A DNA stretch of 64,000 bases, taken from Candidatus Thioglobus sp. NP1. Its GTDB lineage: Bacteria > Pseudomonadota > Gammaproteobacteria > PS1 > Pseudothioglobaceae. The DNA lies in the NCBI RefSeq assembly GCF_003326015.1, contig NZ_CP023860.1, positions 1,550,001-1,614,000 of the forward strand. The letters run 5' to 3'. This document shows, piece by piece, positions 17,973 to 28,539 of this stretch; position 1 is the first letter of the stretch; the number at the start of each line of letters is the position of its first letter. Position numbers and translations under genes: made by a program. The notes under the pieces are model-generated. The model did not search any database and had not been told where the DNA came from. It saw only the letters and a program-made list of their open reading frames with translations.

Positions 17973-19130
17973 ATGGAGGCATACTTGGAAATTCTTTTTA
18001 CAATACTTAATATCACTAAATATCTGATTTACATTCTAATAGCAATTGCTATTGTTATATTTATTTTTCTCAAAGTATCACCAGCTTTTGGAGGTATTCC
18101 AGATGATAAAGCACAAAAAACTATTGAAGATTCTCAAAATTTTATTGAAGGAAAGTTCAAAAATATAAAAACAAACTATACTAACTTTCGTTCTTCAGAA
18201 AAAAAAGCAACTTTCAAGGATTGGTTCTCTCCACCTAAAGATAAAAATCCATTAAAGCCACTTCCAACAATAAAATTTAAAGGCAAAGACTTAATTGAAG
18301 GAAAGTTTGTTTGGCTTGGCCACTCTACCCTTCTTATGAACACAGAGGGCTTAGTAGTAATGACTGATCCAGTGTTTAATAGAGCATCTCCACTGCCATC
18401 ATTTAACTCTAAAAGTAAAAGCAACTTCTTCAATGGAAAGCCATTTGAATTTGAAAATCCAATATTAATTGATGACCTTCCAAAGGTTGATGTTGTTCTC
18501 ATTTCTCATGATCACTATGATCACCTTGACTCAAAAGCAATTAAAGATTTATCTGGCCTAGTAGATTATTTTATTGTGCCCTTAGGAGTTGGAGCTCATC
18601 TAGAAAGATGGGGGGTAAATAAAAATAAAATTACTGAGCTCGACTGGTATGAGAGTAATAACTATAAAAATATTGAATTTACCTTTACGCCTTCACTTCA
18701 CTTTAGTGGTCGAGGAGTGTTCAATGGAAACTCGACGTTATGGGGCTCTTGGATAGTTAAATCAAAATCATTAAGTGCATATTTCAGTGGTGATGGAGGA
18801 TACTCAGAGACATTTAAAAAATTAGGTAATGAATATGGTCCTTTTGACATTGCCTTTATCGAGAGTGGTGCTTACAACATAGACTGGTCAAATGTTCACA
18901 TGTTTCCTGATGAATCTGTTCAAGCCAGTATCGACTTAAAAGCAGAAGTCCTTTTTCCAATCCATTGGTCTAAATTTGATTTATCGATTCATCCATGGGA
19001 TGAGCCAATCATTCGAATTACTAAGGAAGCTGCGAAAAAGAACGTCAACATTGCAACCCCAATGATTGGTGAAGTATTTGAACTAACCAACCTACCAAAT
19101 AACCCTTGGTGGGAAAAACTTAGAAATTAA
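17973..19130 (+). CDS. Membrane-anchored metallo-beta-lactamase-fold hydrolase (NAPE-PLD/UlaG-like)
   Basis: One N-terminal membrane helix (about residues 15-36) leads into a metallo-beta-lactamase domain of the type found in NAPE-PLD and UlaG relatives: WLGHSTLLM, TDPVFNRASP, the metal motif HDHYDHLD, SGDGGY and a late histidine in FPIHWSKFDL. Such proteins are zinc phosphodiesterases or lactonases; the substrate here is unknown. ATG 17973 is listed, but a GGAGG at 17975-17979 sits five bases before an in-frame TTG at 17985, which may be the true start and would remove four residues. SDR and TetR genes follow closely, so the three probably form a unit. Confidence 0.8.
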   Translation: MEAYLEILFTILNITKYLIYILIAIAIVIFIFLKVSPAFGGIPDDKAQKTIEDSQNFIEGKFKNIKTNYTNFRSSEKKATFKDWFSPPKDKNPLKPLPTIKFKGKDLIEGKFVWLGHSTLLMNTEGLVVMTDPVFNRASPLPSFNSKSKSNFFNGKPFEFENPILIDDLPKVDVVLISHDHYDHLDSKAIKDLSGLVDYFIVPLGVGAHLERWGVNKNKITELDWYESNNYKNIEFTFTPSLHFSGRGVFNGNSTLWGSWIVKSKSLSAYFSGDGGYSETFKKLGNEYGPFDIAFIESGAYNIDWSNVHMFPDESVQASIDLKAEVLFPIHWSKFDLSIHPWDEPIIRITKEAAKKNVNIATPMIGEVFELTNLPNNPWWEKLRN

Positions 19131-19152
19131 ATTAAAATATTTAAGGAAAAAA

Positions 19153-20061
19153 ATGAAAAAAGAAAATTGGAACGAATCAAATATCCCTGATCAATCAGGG
19201 AAAATTTTTATAGTAACTGGACCAACGAGTGGCCTTGGTAAAGAATCAATTAAAGTTCTTGTTCGAAAAAACGCAACCATCATTATGGCTGCTAGAAATA
19301 TTAAAAAATCTAATTCTATAAAAAAAGAAATTCTTGCTGAAAATAAAAATGCAAAGATAGATATTCAAGAGCTAGATTTATCAAGCCTCGAATCAGTCAA
19401 TAATTTCTCAATATCTATAAACAAAAAATACAAAGCACTAGACTGCCTTATCAATAACGCTGGCATAATGGCCTGCCCTTATTCAAAAACAAGAGATGGA
19501 TTTGAGATCCAGATGGGCACGAATCATTTAGGTCATTTTGCTTTAACAGGTCAACTAATATCTCTACTCAAAAAGACGCCAAATTCAAGAGTTGTAAATG
19601 TAGCTAGTATTGCTCACACCTCTGGAAATATTGATTTTGATGATCTTAATTGGGAAAAAAGAAAATATAAAACCTGGAGCGCCTATGCTGACACTAAACT
19701 AGCAAATTTATATTTCACCTATGAACTATCTCGTAAACTTGGTCAGGATAAAGGAAGTCCAATGGTATTAGCTTCACATCCAGGGTGGACTGCTACAGAT
19801 CTTCAGAGGCATTCTGGTATGGCAAATTTTATGAATATTTTTCTTGGACAGAAAGTTATGGTAGGGGCTCTTGGAGGTCTTAGAGCAGCTACTGATCCAA
19901 CTGCCAAGTCAGATAATTATTTTGGCTCTCCATCAATGGGCGGTATGAAAGGTTACCCTGTATTAGTTAAATCAAATGATTTATCATATAATGTAGATAA
20001 TGCAAAAAAACTTTGGAAGCTATCTGAAGAACTAACTGGAGTGAGTTACTCTATTGACTAA
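19153..20061 (+). CDS. Short-chain dehydrogenase/reductase (retinol-dehydrogenase-like)
   Basis: A classical Rossmann-fold SDR, 302 residues, with the cofactor motif TGPTSGLGKES, NNAGIMACP and the catalytic YADTK (serine in VASIAHTSG). The C-terminal shape resembles the WW-domain oxidoreductase/retinol dehydrogenase branch. The Arg after the second beta strand (AARN) suggests NADP(H). The substrate cannot be told. An AAGGA Shine-Dalgarno lies at 19143-19147. The gene sits between a hydrolase and a TetR regulator that probably controls the group. Confidence 0.82.
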   Translation: MKKENWNESNIPDQSGKIFIVTGPTSGLGKESIKVLVRKNATIIMAARNIKKSNSIKKEILAENKNAKIDIQELDLSSLESVNNFSISINKKYKALDCLINNAGIMACPYSKTRDGFEIQMGTNHLGHFALTGQLISLLKKTPNSRVVNVASIAHTSGNIDFDDLNWEKRKYKTWSAYADTKLANLYFTYELSRKLGQDKGSPMVLASHPGWTATDLQRHSGMANFMNIFLGQKVMVGALGGLRAATDPTAKSDNYFGSPSMGGMKGYPVLVKSNDLSYNVDNAKKLWKLSEELTGVSYSID

Positions 20062-20067
20062 AAAATA

Positions 20068-20625
20068 ATGCTCTCAACCAAAGATAAAATCTATCAAAGC
20101 GCTCTAGAACTGTTTGCTAGTCAAGGTATTCAAGCGACTTCAACTGCGCAAATTAGCAAAAAAGCAGGGGTTGCCTCTGGAACGCTGTTTGTGCACTTTA
20201 AATCAAAGCAAGAGCTTATTGATACAATATACATAAGCATTAAAAAAAATGCTTTTTCTGACTTAAATGACAATATGCCTGACAATTCAAGCATTGAACT
20301 TAAGTTCAAAGAAGCGTCTCGAAAAATTATTGAGTATTTTTCAAATAACTACAATGAATTTATCTTTTTAGGTTTAGTTGATATCGACCCAATGGTTTCT
20401 GAAGAGGCAAGAGCAATAGGCTTCAAAAATTTTGAAAAATCAATGACTGAGATGAAACTTTTCTTTAAAGAAGGTTATTTTAGAGATATTGATTTTGACC
20501 TACTCTTTCAAATAAGTTGGTCAGCAACTGAAACTATCATAAAAAACTTAAAATTAAGAAATCTTACGAAGCCAAGTGAGAGCGAACTTAATGTAATCTG
20601 GGATATTATGAAAAAGAGCTCCTGA
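20068..20625 (+). CDS. TetR/AcrR family transcriptional regulator
   Basis: 185 residues with an N-terminal TetR helix-turn-helix (about residues 8-50: KDKIYQSALELFASQGIQAT, then KKAGVASGTLFVHFKSKQEL) and a helical ligand-binding domain. It starts six bases after the SDR gene and likely regulates the hydrolase-SDR pair in cis; the ligand is unknown. Its TGA stop lies in the loop of a hairpin shared with the convergent tRNA-Leu gene. Confidence 0.88.
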   Translation: MLSTKDKIYQSALELFASQGIQATSTAQISKKAGVASGTLFVHFKSKQELIDTIYISIKKNAFSDLNDNMPDNSSIELKFKEASRKIIEYFSNNYNEFIFLGLVDIDPMVSEEARAIGFKNFEKSMTEMKLFFKEGYFRDIDFDLLFQISWSATETIIKNLKLRNLTKPSESELNVIWDIMKKSS

Positions 20626-20634
20626 GAGCTCTTT
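20611..20634 (-). terminator. Bidirectional hairpin ending tRNA-Leu and the TetR gene
   Basis: Perfect 9-bp arms, AAAGAGCTC (20613-20621) and GAGCTCTTT (20626-20634), with a four-base loop. On the minus strand the stem is followed by a run of five T, giving a plausible intrinsic terminator 12 bases after the tRNA 3' end. On the plus strand the loop contains the TetR stop codon and the T tract is only three bases. Confidence 0.7.
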
Positions 20635-20645
20635 ATAAAGTTGTA

Positions 20646-20730
20646 TGGTGCGGAGAGAGAGACTCGAACTCTCACGTCTTGCGACACTGGAACCTAAATC
20701 CAGCGTGTCTACCAATTCCACCACCCCCGC
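20646..20730 (-). tRNA. tRNA-Leu (anticodon UAG)
   Basis: 85 nt on the minus strand including an encoded CCA end (20648-20646). The acceptor stem begins GCGGGGG and pairs with the 3' arm through two G-U pairs. The anticodon stem CTGGA/TCCAG closes the loop TTTAGGT, giving anticodon UAG for CUA and related Leu codons. The long variable arm (TGTCGCAAGACG region) and TTCGAGT T-loop fit a class II leucine tRNA and resemble E. coli tRNA-Leu(UAG). Confidence 0.96.
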
Positions 20731-20741
20731 GAAGATTTTGA

Positions 20742-20769
20742 ATTATACCCAATTATTAAAGTTTTTAAA
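20742..20769 (-). promoter_or_regulatory. Candidate tRNA-Leu promoter
   Basis: Minus-strand TATAAT at 20747-20742, 11 bases before the mature 5' end, with TTTAAA (20769-20764) 16 bases upstream as a -35. It shares the 9-mer GTATAATTC with the rpsO and ZnuA-gene promoters and overlaps the last codons of hda. Confidence 0.55.
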
Positions 20770-21436
20770 GCTGAAGTGTTTTTTTGACGAATGGAATGGA
20801 GATTGCTTGTTTAGACTGAAGTGATAATTTATCTAAATCATTAATTACTGATAATAAAACTTTCAGATCACGAGAATAGTTTTTAAATAAATATTTATAG
20901 ACCTTGGAGTCTATAGTTAGGTTTCTTTCACTCATCTGATTATTTAAAACAACCATAGTAGAATCATCATCAAGAATATCAAGCTTAAAAACTACAGCTA
21001 AACTAAGGCGAGTCTTCATATCTTTCATGATATTTAGATTACTTGGAAGAAAATTACCACTAACCACGATAGTTATATTTTTAGCCTGTCTTGCTCTGTT
21101 ATAAAAATCAAAAAATAAATCTTGATTAGTATTATTAATGAAATTAATATTATCAATGCTGATCAACTTAAATTCATCTACAGAATCAAGAATATGCTCA
21201 GGAAACGAATCATTACAATCAATATAAATTGCATTTTTCCCATCATTAAGAGCCCTTATTACGGCACCTTGTAGTAGATGAGTTTTTCCAAGACCCTCTT
21301 CTCCATAGACATAGATTTCTGATGCTTCATTATTATATGAAATACTATTAATATAATTTATTAGCTCACTATTACCAATGAAATTATCCAGTAACATTTT
21401 TGAATTAAGTGAGATTGGAAGGCCAAGTTGATTCAT
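20765..21436 (-). CDS. hda: DnaA regulatory inactivator Hda
   Basis: Hda, bound to the beta clamp, stimulates ATP hydrolysis on DnaA and so limits re-initiation. 223 residues: the N-terminal clamp-binding motif QLGLPISL (E. coli QLSLPVRL), then a DnaA-like AAA+ domain with Walker A GEEGLGKTH and a Walker-B-type strand LISIDNINF; it lacks the DnaA DNA-binding domain. It overlaps pgsA by 4 bp (ATGA) and is followed by tRNA-Leu. Confidence 0.9.
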   Translation of the reverse strand: MNQLGLPISLNSKMLLDNFIGNSELINYINSISYNNEASEIYVYGEEGLGKTHLLQGAVIRALNDGKNAIYIDCNDSFPEHILDSVDEFKLISIDNINFINNTNQDLFFDFYNRARQAKNITIVVSGNFLPSNLNIMKDMKTRLSLAVVFKLDILDDDSTMVVLNNQMSERNLTIDSKVYKYLFKNYSRDLKVLLSVINDLDKLSLQSKQAISIPFVKKTLQL

Positions 21437-21993
21437 TTTTTAGCCTCTTGTAGGATAAACTTTTTGATCCAAAGCCACATATAATCTGCTCCACTAAGGC
21501 CAGTAGAAGTAGCAATGACTATATACAACATATCTTTAAAGGTATTTAATTCTATATAAATCTGCATAACTAGCAGAAAGAGAATTAATGCAATCTGAAG
21601 AACGGTATTGAACTTACTTATTAGAGTTGGCTCTAGTAGCTCAGTACTCTCATTCATTTCTCCCAAAAAATATCCTAGTGCGCCAGCAACTATAATAATA
21701 TCACGGACAAAAATTAATAATAATAGCCATAAAGGGAGAATACCCACCCAATATAAACCTAGAAAGGTACTGGCTAATAATATTTTATCTGCCATGGGAT
21801 CCAATATTGAACCCAATCTTGACTGAAAAGAAAACTGTTTAGCGATCCAACCGTCTAAAGCATCAGTAATCCCTGCAAATAAAAATAGCATCAATGTTAA
21901 AAGATACTGCTCTTTTAATAGCGCTATAACGATGGGAACTGTTAAAATTATGCGTATTATAGAAAGTGCATTAGGTAGCATTGAGAAGCTCAT
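21433..21993 (-). CDS. pgsA: CDP-diacylglycerol-glycerol-3-phosphate 3-phosphatidyltransferase (PgsA-like)
   Basis: Integral membrane enzyme for phosphatidylglycerol phosphate synthesis. 186 residues, several membrane segments, with the CDP-alcohol phosphotransferase motif: DALDGWIAK, then G and the two catalytic aspartates in GSILDPMADK. The motif's usual Ala-Arg is Ala-Lys here, a mild change. Length matches E. coli PgsA (182). It forms an operon with hda by ATGA overlap. A related CDP-alcohol transferase is possible, but PgsA is the best fit. Confidence 0.85.
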   Translation of the reverse strand: MSFSMLPNALSIIRIILTVPIVIALLKEQYLLTLMLFLFAGITDALDGWIAKQFSFQSRLGSILDPMADKILLASTFLGLYWVGILPLWLLLLIFVRDIIIVAGALGYFLGEMNESTELLEPTLISKFNTVLQIALILFLLVMQIYIELNTFKDMLYIVIATSTGLSGADYMWLWIKKFILQEAKK

Positions 21994-22048
21994 TACTATG
22001 TCTACTTTAATTGATTTTTTTAGAACTTAATTATACGGAAAAATTAAG

Positions 22049-23050
22049 ATGTCATCATTAACTTATAAGGACTCAGGAGTTGATATTACTAAAGGTAATA
22101 AGCTTATTGAGAAAATTAAACCAATTGCAAAATCAACTCTAAGACCTGGAGTTTTAAATGGTTTGGGTAGTTTTGGAGCAATGTTTGAAATCCCTCTTAA
22201 TAAATATAAAAATCCAGTTTTAGTCTCTGGCACAGACGGTGTAGGAACAAAGCTGATGGTTGCAGAAATGCTTAATAAGCATGATTCTATTGGTATTGAT
22301 TTAGTTGCAATGTGTGTTAATGATCTTATAGTGCAAGGGGCTGAACCTTTATTTTTCTTAGATTATTATGCAACTGGCTCTTTAAATACTGAAATTGCAA
22401 CTTCAGTTATTTCTGGAATTGGAGAAGGCTGCATACGATCTGGATGTTCCCTAATTGGTGGTGAAACTGCAGAAATGCCTGGCATGTATAAGGGTGAAGA
22501 GTATGACTTAGCAGGTTTTTGTGTAGGCATTGTTGAAAAAGATAATATTATTGATGGCTCTAAAGTTTCAGTTGGGGATCAAGTCATTGCTCTAGGCTCT
22601 TCTGGTCCTCACTCAAACGGCTATTCACTTATTCGAAAAGTTTTAGAAAAAACTACGCCAAGCTCTGAGCAACTTAAAGCTATTTTAGAGCCAACAAGGA
22701 TTTACGTTAAATCTATACTCTCATTAAATAAAAGTCATCCTATACATGCAATATCTCATATTACAGGTGGTGGCCTTCTTGAAAATATTCCTAGAGTTCT
22801 GCCAAAGAATTTAGCAGCAAAACTAAATTCAAACTCATGGAAGACTCCTGAAATTTTTAATTGGATTCAGGATCAAGGAAAAATTGACACTAATGAAATG
22901 TATAGAGTTTTAAACTGTGGAGTGGGAATGATCGTTATTGTTCCTAAAGAATCCCTAGATGATTCAATAAAATTATTAAATTCTAATGGTGAAGATTCAT
23001 GGTTGATTGGGGAAATTGTTAGTTCAGACGGAAATCAAGTTTTAATTTAA
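22049..23050 (+). CDS. purM: Phosphoribosylformylglycinamidine cyclo-ligase
   Basis: ATP-dependent closure of the imidazole ring (AIR synthetase) in purine synthesis. 333 residues with [10 protein letters not shown], the [19 protein letters not shown] segment, [26 protein letters not shown] and [15 protein letters not shown], all typical. It is followed by purN after four bases, as in most gammaproteobacteria, and is divergent from pgsA. Confidence 0.97.
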   Translation: MSSLTYKDSGVDITKGNKLIEKIKPIAKSTLRPGVLNGLGSFGAMFEIPLNKYKNPVLVSGTDGVGTKLMVAEMLNKHDSIGIDLVAMCVNDLIVQGAEPLFFLDYYATGSLNTEIATSVISGIGEGCIRSGCSLIGGETAEMPGMYKGEEYDLAGFCVGIVEKDNIIDGSKVSVGDQVIALGSSGPHSNGYSLIRKVLEKTTPSSEQLKAILEPTRIYVKSILSLNKSHPIHAISHITGGGLLENIPRVLPKNLAAKLNSNSWKTPEIFNWIQDQGKIDTNEMYRVLNCGVGMIVIVPKESLDDSIKLLNSNGEDSWLIGEIVSSDGNQVLI

Positions 23051-23054
23051 AATT

Positions 23055-23663
23055 ATGAGAGCTGTAATTCTCATTTCAGGAAATGGTTCTAATTTGCAAT
23101 CCATCATTGACAGTTCAGATAAAATTAATTTGAAAATCTGCTGTATATTAAGTAATAAAGAAAATGCTTTTGGCTTGATTAGAGCTAAAAATGCTCAAAT
23201 AAATTTTAGTTTTATTGATCCATTATTATTTGAATCAAAGCTTACTTATGATCAAGAACTTATTTCAATTATTGATAGCTATGAAGCTGAATTAATTATT
23301 TTAGCAGGATATATGAGAATCCTATCAGGCCCTTTCATAACTAGATACTTTGGGAAAATTTTAAATATCCATCCATCCCTACTTCCAAAATATCCTGGAT
23401 TAGATACGCATCAGCGCGCAATTGATAACCGTGAAAATGAACATGGGGCTTCTGTTCATTTTGTCACCAAGAAACTTGATGGAGGCCCAGTAATCTGTCA
23501 AGAACTCGTCACGGTTGAATCTTCAGATGATGCAGAAACACTCTCCTCAAAAGTTCTCAAAAAAGAGCATATTCTCTACCCAAGAGTCATTCATTGGTAT
23601 ACTCAAAATAGACTTAAGCTTATAGATGAAAATACGGTTACTCTAGATGGAAATATATTATGA
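23055..23663 (+). CDS. purN: Phosphoribosylglycinamide formyltransferase
   Basis: Transfers the formyl group of 10-formyltetrahydrofolate to GAR. 202 residues; SGNGSNLQSI at the N terminus, the catalytic Asn-His-Asp set in LNIHPSLLPKYPGLDTH and HGASVHFVTKKLDGGP. Normal length (E. coli 212). Expressed with purM (4-base gap) and the DUF3108 gene (ATGA overlap). Confidence 0.96.
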   Translation: MRAVILISGNGSNLQSIIDSSDKINLKICCILSNKENAFGLIRAKNAQINFSFIDPLLFESKLTYDQELISIIDSYEAELIILAGYMRILSGPFITRYFGKILNIHPSLLPKYPGLDTHQRAIDNRENEHGASVHFVTKKLDGGPVICQELVTVESSDDAETLSSKVLKKEHILYPRVIHWYTQNRLKLIDENTVTLDGNIL

Positions 23664-24358
23664 ATAAAGTAATAATCCTAATTATTAGTTTTTTAATATC
23701 ATCAAATATTTTAGCACTTACTCCTTATCAAGGTAGTTATGATCTATATGCAGATACAAAAATGGGGAATCTAAATATTGGCACTGCAGTATTAACTCTA
23801 AAAATAAATAATAATCAATTTGAATTTAATACAGAGGCAAAAACTGAATCTTTATGGAAGGCATTATATGACTACTCAAGATTAGAGACTAGCATTGGCA
23901 ATGAAATTGATGGAGAAATAATTAATACTTACTTTAGTGTTATTGAAAAAATCAAAGATGATGTAAAAAAGAATTATGAAATTAATATCATTACTGATAA
24001 AAATTATGCAATATCTAGTAATGGAGAGGAATTTGAAATTAAACCTGGACTTCTAGTCGACCAACTCAGTGTCTACCTAGCACTTTCAAACAATATCCAA
24101 AAAAACCCTGATCTAAGAGAATTTACTTATCAAGTGGTTGATCAAGATGGAGTGAAATATCTTAATTTTCTAGTTGAAGGCTCTGAAACTATAGTTATTA
24201 ATGAAAATGAAATTGAAACTGTTAAAGTTTTCTGTGAAGATCTTAAATTAACACTAAATCTCTCAATTCATGATAATCTACAGCCTGTAAAAATTCATAA
24301 AATTAATGGTAAAACTGAATTTACAATGGTTCTCAAGGAATTTACAGAAAACTTTTAA
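23660..24358 (+). CDS. Exported DUF3108 protein
   Basis: 232 residues with an N-terminal signal peptide ([19 protein letters not shown]) and a beta-rich body of the DUF3108 type, which is commonly found directly after purN in proteobacteria; its function is not established, and a periplasmic or outer-membrane lipid-related role is only a guess. Features seen: [19 protein letters not shown] at the start of the mature part and the [13 protein letters not shown] strand. It overlaps purN by 4 bp, and its stop overlaps the uvrA stop as TTAA. Confidence 0.75.
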   Translation: MNKVIILIISFLISSNILALTPYQGSYDLYADTKMGNLNIGTAVLTLKINNNQFEFNTEAKTESLWKALYDYSRLETSIGNEIDGEIINTYFSVIEKIKDDVKKNYEINIITDKNYAISSNGEEFEIKPGLLVDQLSVYLALSNNIQKNPDLREFTYQVVDQDGVKYLNFLVEGSETIVINENEIETVKVFCEDLKLTLNLSIHDNLQPVKIHKINGKTEFTMVLKEFTENF

Positions 24359-27171
24359 AGATGTTTTTTAAGAAATTGCCCTGTAAATGATTGAGGGGCC
24401 TCTGAAACCTCCTCTGGAGTTCCAAATGCAATTATTTCACCACCTTTATTGCCTCCCTCTGGACCAAGATCGACAATCCAGTCTGCAGTCTTAATAACAT
24501 CAAGATTATGCTCAATAATTACAATCGTATTATTGCGCTCTCTTAGCCTGAAAATAACCGAAAGCAACTGCTTAATATCATGAAAATGAAGACCACTGGT
24601 TGGCTCATCTAGAATATATAATGTTTGGCCAGTATCGGATTTTGAAAGTTCTTTTGCAAGCTTTATACGCTGAGCTTCACCCCCAGACAATGTTGTTGCA
24701 TTTTGACCAAGTGTTATGTAAGAAAGACCAACATCCATTAAAGTTTGAATTTTTTGCTTGATTTTTGGTAATGCATGAAAAAACTCTAATGCATCCTCAA
24801 CAGTCATATTAAGAACATCTGAAATAGACTTGCCCTTATATTTAATTTCTAAGGTTTCTCTGTTATACCTATGCCCATTACACACATCACATGAAACGTA
24901 GACATCAGGAAGGAAGTGCATTTCAACTTTAATTAACCCATCACCCTTACATGCCTCACAACGACCACCTCTAACATTAAAACTAAAACGACCAGATTTA
25001 TAACCACGGGAACGAGACTCTAAGGTAAGGGCAAATAAATCTCTAATCAAAGTAAAGACTCCAGTATAAGTTGCAGGATTAGATCTAGGAGTTCGACCTA
25101 TTGGACTTTGATTAATATTCACTACTTTATCAAATAGATCCATTCCCTTTACTTCTTTAAAGGGTGCTATGTCAGTTTGGGCATTATTTAGAGTTTGTGC
25201 AGCTAATTCATACAAAGTATTATTTATAAGTGTAGATTTACCAGAGCCTGAAACTCCTGTAATACAAGTTAGGACTCCAACAGGAATTGATAGATCAACA
25301 TTCTTTAAATTATTGCCACTAGCGCCTGAAATAGTCAACCAACCAGATGCTTTTTTTCTTTCTTTTGGAGTGGAAATCTCTTGTCGGCCACTTAAATAAT
25401 CCCCAGTAAGGGATTTTGCATTGTTAATTACGTCTATAGGTGGTCCCATTGCAACAATTTCTCCACCATGAATTCCGGCGCCTGGTCCAATATCAATAAC
25501 ATAGTCAGCCTGCCTAATTGCCTCTTCATCATGCTCTACCACAATTACAGTATTCCCAAGATCTCTCAAATAAATTAGTGTATCTAATAATTTTTGATTG
25601 TCTCTTTGATGCAGGCCAATTGATGGCTCATCCAATACATACAAAACTCCTATTAATCCTGCACCAATTTGTGATGCCAACCTAATACGCTGAGCTTCTC
25701 CTCCAGAAAGTGAATTAGCCTTCCTTTCTAAATTAAGATAATCTAAACCAACATTTATTAAAAAATTTAATCTTTGTGAAATTTCATTTAAGATCTTACT
25801 TGCAATTTCACCTCGCTGACCTTTTAGCTCAAGAGAATTAAAAAAATCAAATACCTGATCAATCGTTAGCTTTGTTAAATCTGAAATATTCTTACTATCT
25901 ATAAAGACATTCCTTGCAGATTGATTTAATCTATCGCCATTACATGATGCGCAAGGCTTACTTAATACATATCTTGATAAATCTTCCCTGACTGAACGAA
26001 TTTCACTTTCTTCATAACGGCGCATCATTCTAGGGATAATTCCTTCAAAAGGTTTTTTCTTACTTGTCCATCCTCTTCTTCCCTTGATTTTGGAAAAATC
26101 AATCACCTGACTTCCACTTCCATAAAGAACTATTTTTTTATGCTCATCTTTTAATTCATTAAATGGAACAGAAATACTAAAATTATAGAAATTACCAACC
26201 AAATTTAGCATTTGATAAAAGTAAGCATTATTTTTACTCCACCCATAAACAGCACCATCTTCTAAACTTAATTCTGGATTTGCAACAACTCTATTTTCAT
26301 CAAAAACATCTTTAACACCAAGACCATCACATGTCTCACAAGCTCCAGCTGGATTATTAAAAGAAAATAACCGAGGTTCTAACTCATTTAAGGAATAGCC
26401 ACAATGCACACAAGAAAACTTAGCAGAGAATGTTAATTCTTTAAAGCCAGCGTCAGTTTCCATTGGACAAACTACTGCTATTCCAGAACTCATATTTAGA
26501 GAAGTTTCAAGAGACTCTGATAATCTTGAGGCAATATCTTGACGAACTTTAAGCCTGTCAATAACTATTTCAATAGTATGATTTTTATTTCCATCAAGCT
26601 CAGAAAGTTCTTCAAGATATATTATATCTCCATCAATCCTAGCTCTAAGAAAGCCCTCATTTGCAAGCTCCTGTAATAACTTTTGATGACTTCCTTTTCG
26701 ATTCTTTACAATTGGAGCAAGAATCATAATTTTTTCATCTTCTGGAAGTTTTAGAATATCATCAACCATTTGAGAAATAGTTTGAGATTGGAGGTCAGTT
26801 CCATGTTCTGGACATTTAGGTATCCCTACGCGTGCAAAAAGTAATCTTAAATAATCGTAAATTTCAGTTATTGTTCCAACAGTTGAGCGTGGATTATGAG
26901 AAGTAGCTTTTTGCTCGATTGATATGGCCGGAGAAAGACCTTCAATATGATCAACATCTGGCTTTTCCATTAATGATAAAAATTGCCTAGCATATGCTGA
27001 TAATGACTCAACATATCTACGTTGGCCTTCAGCATAGATAGTATCAAAAGCTAGTGATGATTTACCGGAGCCAGAAAGCCCAGTAATTACAACAAGTTTG
27101 TTTCTTGGAAGGTTGACATCAATATTCTTTAAATTATGGACTCTAGCGCCACGTATACTTATTAAATCCAT
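24355..27171 (-). CDS. uvrA: Excinuclease ABC subunit A
   Basis: Damage-sensing ATPase of nucleotide excision repair. 938 residues with two ABC modules: Walker [13 protein letters not shown] (start) and [12 protein letters not shown] (about residue 640), signature [14 protein letters not shown] and [14 protein letters not shown], the [13 protein letters not shown] segment, and Cys4 zinc sites (CVHCGYSLN with [16 protein letters not shown] with CDVCNG). Length is normal (940). It is convergent with the DUF3108 gene and divergent from pyrH. Confidence 0.98.
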   Translation of the reverse strand: MDLISIRGARVHNLKNIDVNLPRNKLVVITGLSGSGKSSLAFDTIYAEGQRRYVESLSAYARQFLSLMEKPDVDHIEGLSPAISIEQKATSHNPRSTVGTITEIYDYLRLLFARVGIPKCPEHGTDLQSQTISQMVDDILKLPEDEKIMILAPIVKNRKGSHQKLLQELANEGFLRARIDGDIIYLEELSELDGNKNHTIEIVIDRLKVRQDIASRLSESLETSLNMSSGIAVVCPMETDAGFKELTFSAKFSCVHCGYSLNELEPRLFSFNNPAGACETCDGLGVKDVFDENRVVANPELSLEDGAVYGWSKNNAYFYQMLNLVGNFYNFSISVPFNELKDEHKKIVLYGSGSQVIDFSKIKGRRGWTSKKKPFEGIIPRMMRRYEESEIRSVREDLSRYVLSKPCASCNGDRLNQSARNVFIDSKNISDLTKLTIDQVFDFFNSLELKGQRGEIASKILNEISQRLNFLINVGLDYLNLERKANSLSGGEAQRIRLASQIGAGLIGVLYVLDEPSIGLHQRDNQKLLDTLIYLRDLGNTVIVVEHDEEAIRQADYVIDIGPGAGIHGGEIVAMGPPIDVINNAKSLTGDYLSGRQEISTPKERKKASGWLTISGASGNNLKNVDLSIPVGVLTCITGVSGSGKSTLINNTLYELAAQTLNNAQTDIAPFKEVKGMDLFDKVVNINQSPIGRTPRSNPATYTGVFTLIRDLFALTLESRSRGYKSGRFSFNVRGGRCEACKGDGLIKVEMHFLPDVYVSCDVCNGHRYNRETLEIKYKGKSISDVLNMTVEDALEFFHALPKIKQKIQTLMDVGLSYITLGQNATTLSGGEAQRIKLAKELSKSDTGQTLYILDEPTSGLHFHDIKQLLSVIFRLRERNNTIVIIEHNLDVIKTADWIVDLGPEGGNKGGEIIAFGTPEEVSEAPQSFTGQFLKKHL

Positions 27172-27256
27172 AAACCCTGTAATTTTATGACAGACAAAGG
27201 GTTTATTATACTCATGCCTTGTGTAAAATCACAATTTTGTATTGAATTCTAAGCTA

Positions 27257-27979
27257 ATGGCCTCTTACCAAAGAATATTATTAAAACTCAGTGGAGAAGC
27301 ACTTGCAAGTGACTCTAAAAATATTGATTCAGAGATGCTTAAAAAAGTTGTTAACGTTGTTCAATCAGCTTCAGAACTTGGAGTCGAAATAGCAATTGTT
27401 ATTGGTGGAGGAAACATTTATCGGGGCGCCAATCTTACTAGTTCTGGCATGAATAAGATAACTGGTGATCACATAGGAATGCTTGCTACTGTAATGAATG
27501 CTCTTGCAATATCAGATGCATTCGATAGTCATAAAATCCCTTCCATAGTAATGTCAGGTTTTTCAATTGGTGGTGGCGTTTGTGATTCTTTTGATTATAA
27601 AAAAGCTGATAAGGCTCTTTCTGAAGGAAAGATAGTTATCTTTTCTGCTGGTACAGGAAGTCCTTGCTTCACAACTGATACTGCAGCAGCCCTTAGGGCT
27701 ATAGAAATTGGTGCAGATATAGTATTTAAAGCAACTAAAGTGGATGGCATTTATTCAAGTGATCCAGAGCTTGATTCAAGTGCTATTAAATTTGACTCAC
27801 TCAGTTTTGATACTGCAATTAAAAAGAATTTAAAAATCATGGATACTTCAGCCTTTGCTTTATGTAAAGAAAATAATATAAAAATTTGTGTTTTTAGCAT
27901 GTTTGAAGATAACTATACTTTGGCTAATATATTAAATGGTCATTCAATTGGAACCATAGTAAGTGAAAAAGGAGATTAA
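27257..27979 (+). CDS. pyrH: Uridylate kinase
   Basis: Phosphorylates UMP to UDP. Amino-acid-kinase fold with [13 protein letters not shown] at the start, [25 protein letters not shown] and the [20 protein letters not shown] segment. I start at ATG 27257 (MASYQRIL, 240 residues), which fits the family; an in-frame TTG at 27242 lies upstream. frr follows after two bases, but rpsB and tsf, the usual upstream genes, are absent. Confidence 0.95.
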   Translation: MASYQRILLKLSGEALASDSKNIDSEMLKKVVNVVQSASELGVEIAIVIGGGNIYRGANLTSSGMNKITGDHIGMLATVMNALAISDAFDSHKIPSIVMSGFSIGGGVCDSFDYKKADKALSEGKIVIFSAGTGSPCFTTDTAAALRAIEIGADIVFKATKVDGIYSSDPELDSSAIKFDSLSFDTAIKKNLKIMDTSAFALCKENNIKICVFSMFEDNYTLANILNGHSIGTIVSEKGD

Positions 27980-27981
27980 AA

Positions 27982-28539
27982 ATGGTTAAAGAAATTATTG
28001 AAGATGCAAAGAGCCGAATGACTAAGTCCATTCAATCACTTGAGGGAAATTTTAGTAAGATTCGTGCTGGGAGAGCCCATCCATCCTTACTTGAACAAAT
28101 TAGTGTTGAGTATTATGGTGCTCAAGTTCCCCTCTCTCAAGTTTCAAATATAAATGCTGAAGATTCAAGGACTCTCAAAGTAGCTCCATGGGAAAAAGAC
28201 ATGGTTGGGCCTATTGAAAAAGCAATTTTAACTTCTGATTTAGGATTGAATCCAACCACAATGGGACAAATTATCCGTATTCCACTTCCTCCTTTAACTG
28301 AAGAAAGACGTAAAGAATTAGCGCGAGTAGTTAAAGATGAAGCTGAAAATTCAAAGATTGCAATTAGAAATATCCGTAGAGATGCAATCTCAGACTTTAG
28401 AGAGTTACTAAAAGAGAAGGAAATATCAGAGGACGAATCTCACCGAGCAGAAGAAGATATGCAAAAAATTACTGATCAACATATCGACTTAATTGATAAA
28501 TCTCTAAACGATAAAGAAAATTCACTTCTAGAAATCTAA
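27982..28539 (+). CDS. frr: Ribosome recycling factor
   Basis: Splits the post-termination ribosome together with EF-G. The 185 residues (standard length) include [44 protein letters not shown] and the NIRRDA motif. Co-transcribed with pyrH. Its TAA is immediately followed by the TAA complement of the convergent repeat-protein gene, leaving no gap. Confidence 0.97.
   Translation: MVKEIIEDAKSRMTKSIQSLEGNFSKIRAGRAHPSLLEQISVEYYGAQVPLSQVSNINAEDSRTLKVAPWEKDMVGPIEKAILTSDLGLNPTTMGQIIRIPLPPLTEERRKELARVVKDEAENSKIAIRNIRRDAISDFRELLKEKEISEDESHRAEEDMQKITDQHIDLIDKSLNDKENSLLEI

Noticed and set aside
17774-18010. 78-codon plus-strand frame between ccmF and the metallo-hydrolase gene
   Set aside because: It starts inside ccmF on the opposite strand and overlaps the hydrolase start out of frame. 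It has no recognisable domain, so a shadow is more likely than a gene.
27172-27215. AAACCCT and AGGGTTT arms between uvrA and pyrH as a terminator
   Set aside because: The arms are 19 bases apart with no T-run in either direction, and the interval is a divergent promoter region where a terminator would make no sense.
27242-27256. TTG at 27242 as the pyrH start
   Set aside because: The ATG at 27257 gives the family-typical N terminus; the extra five residues match nothing known.
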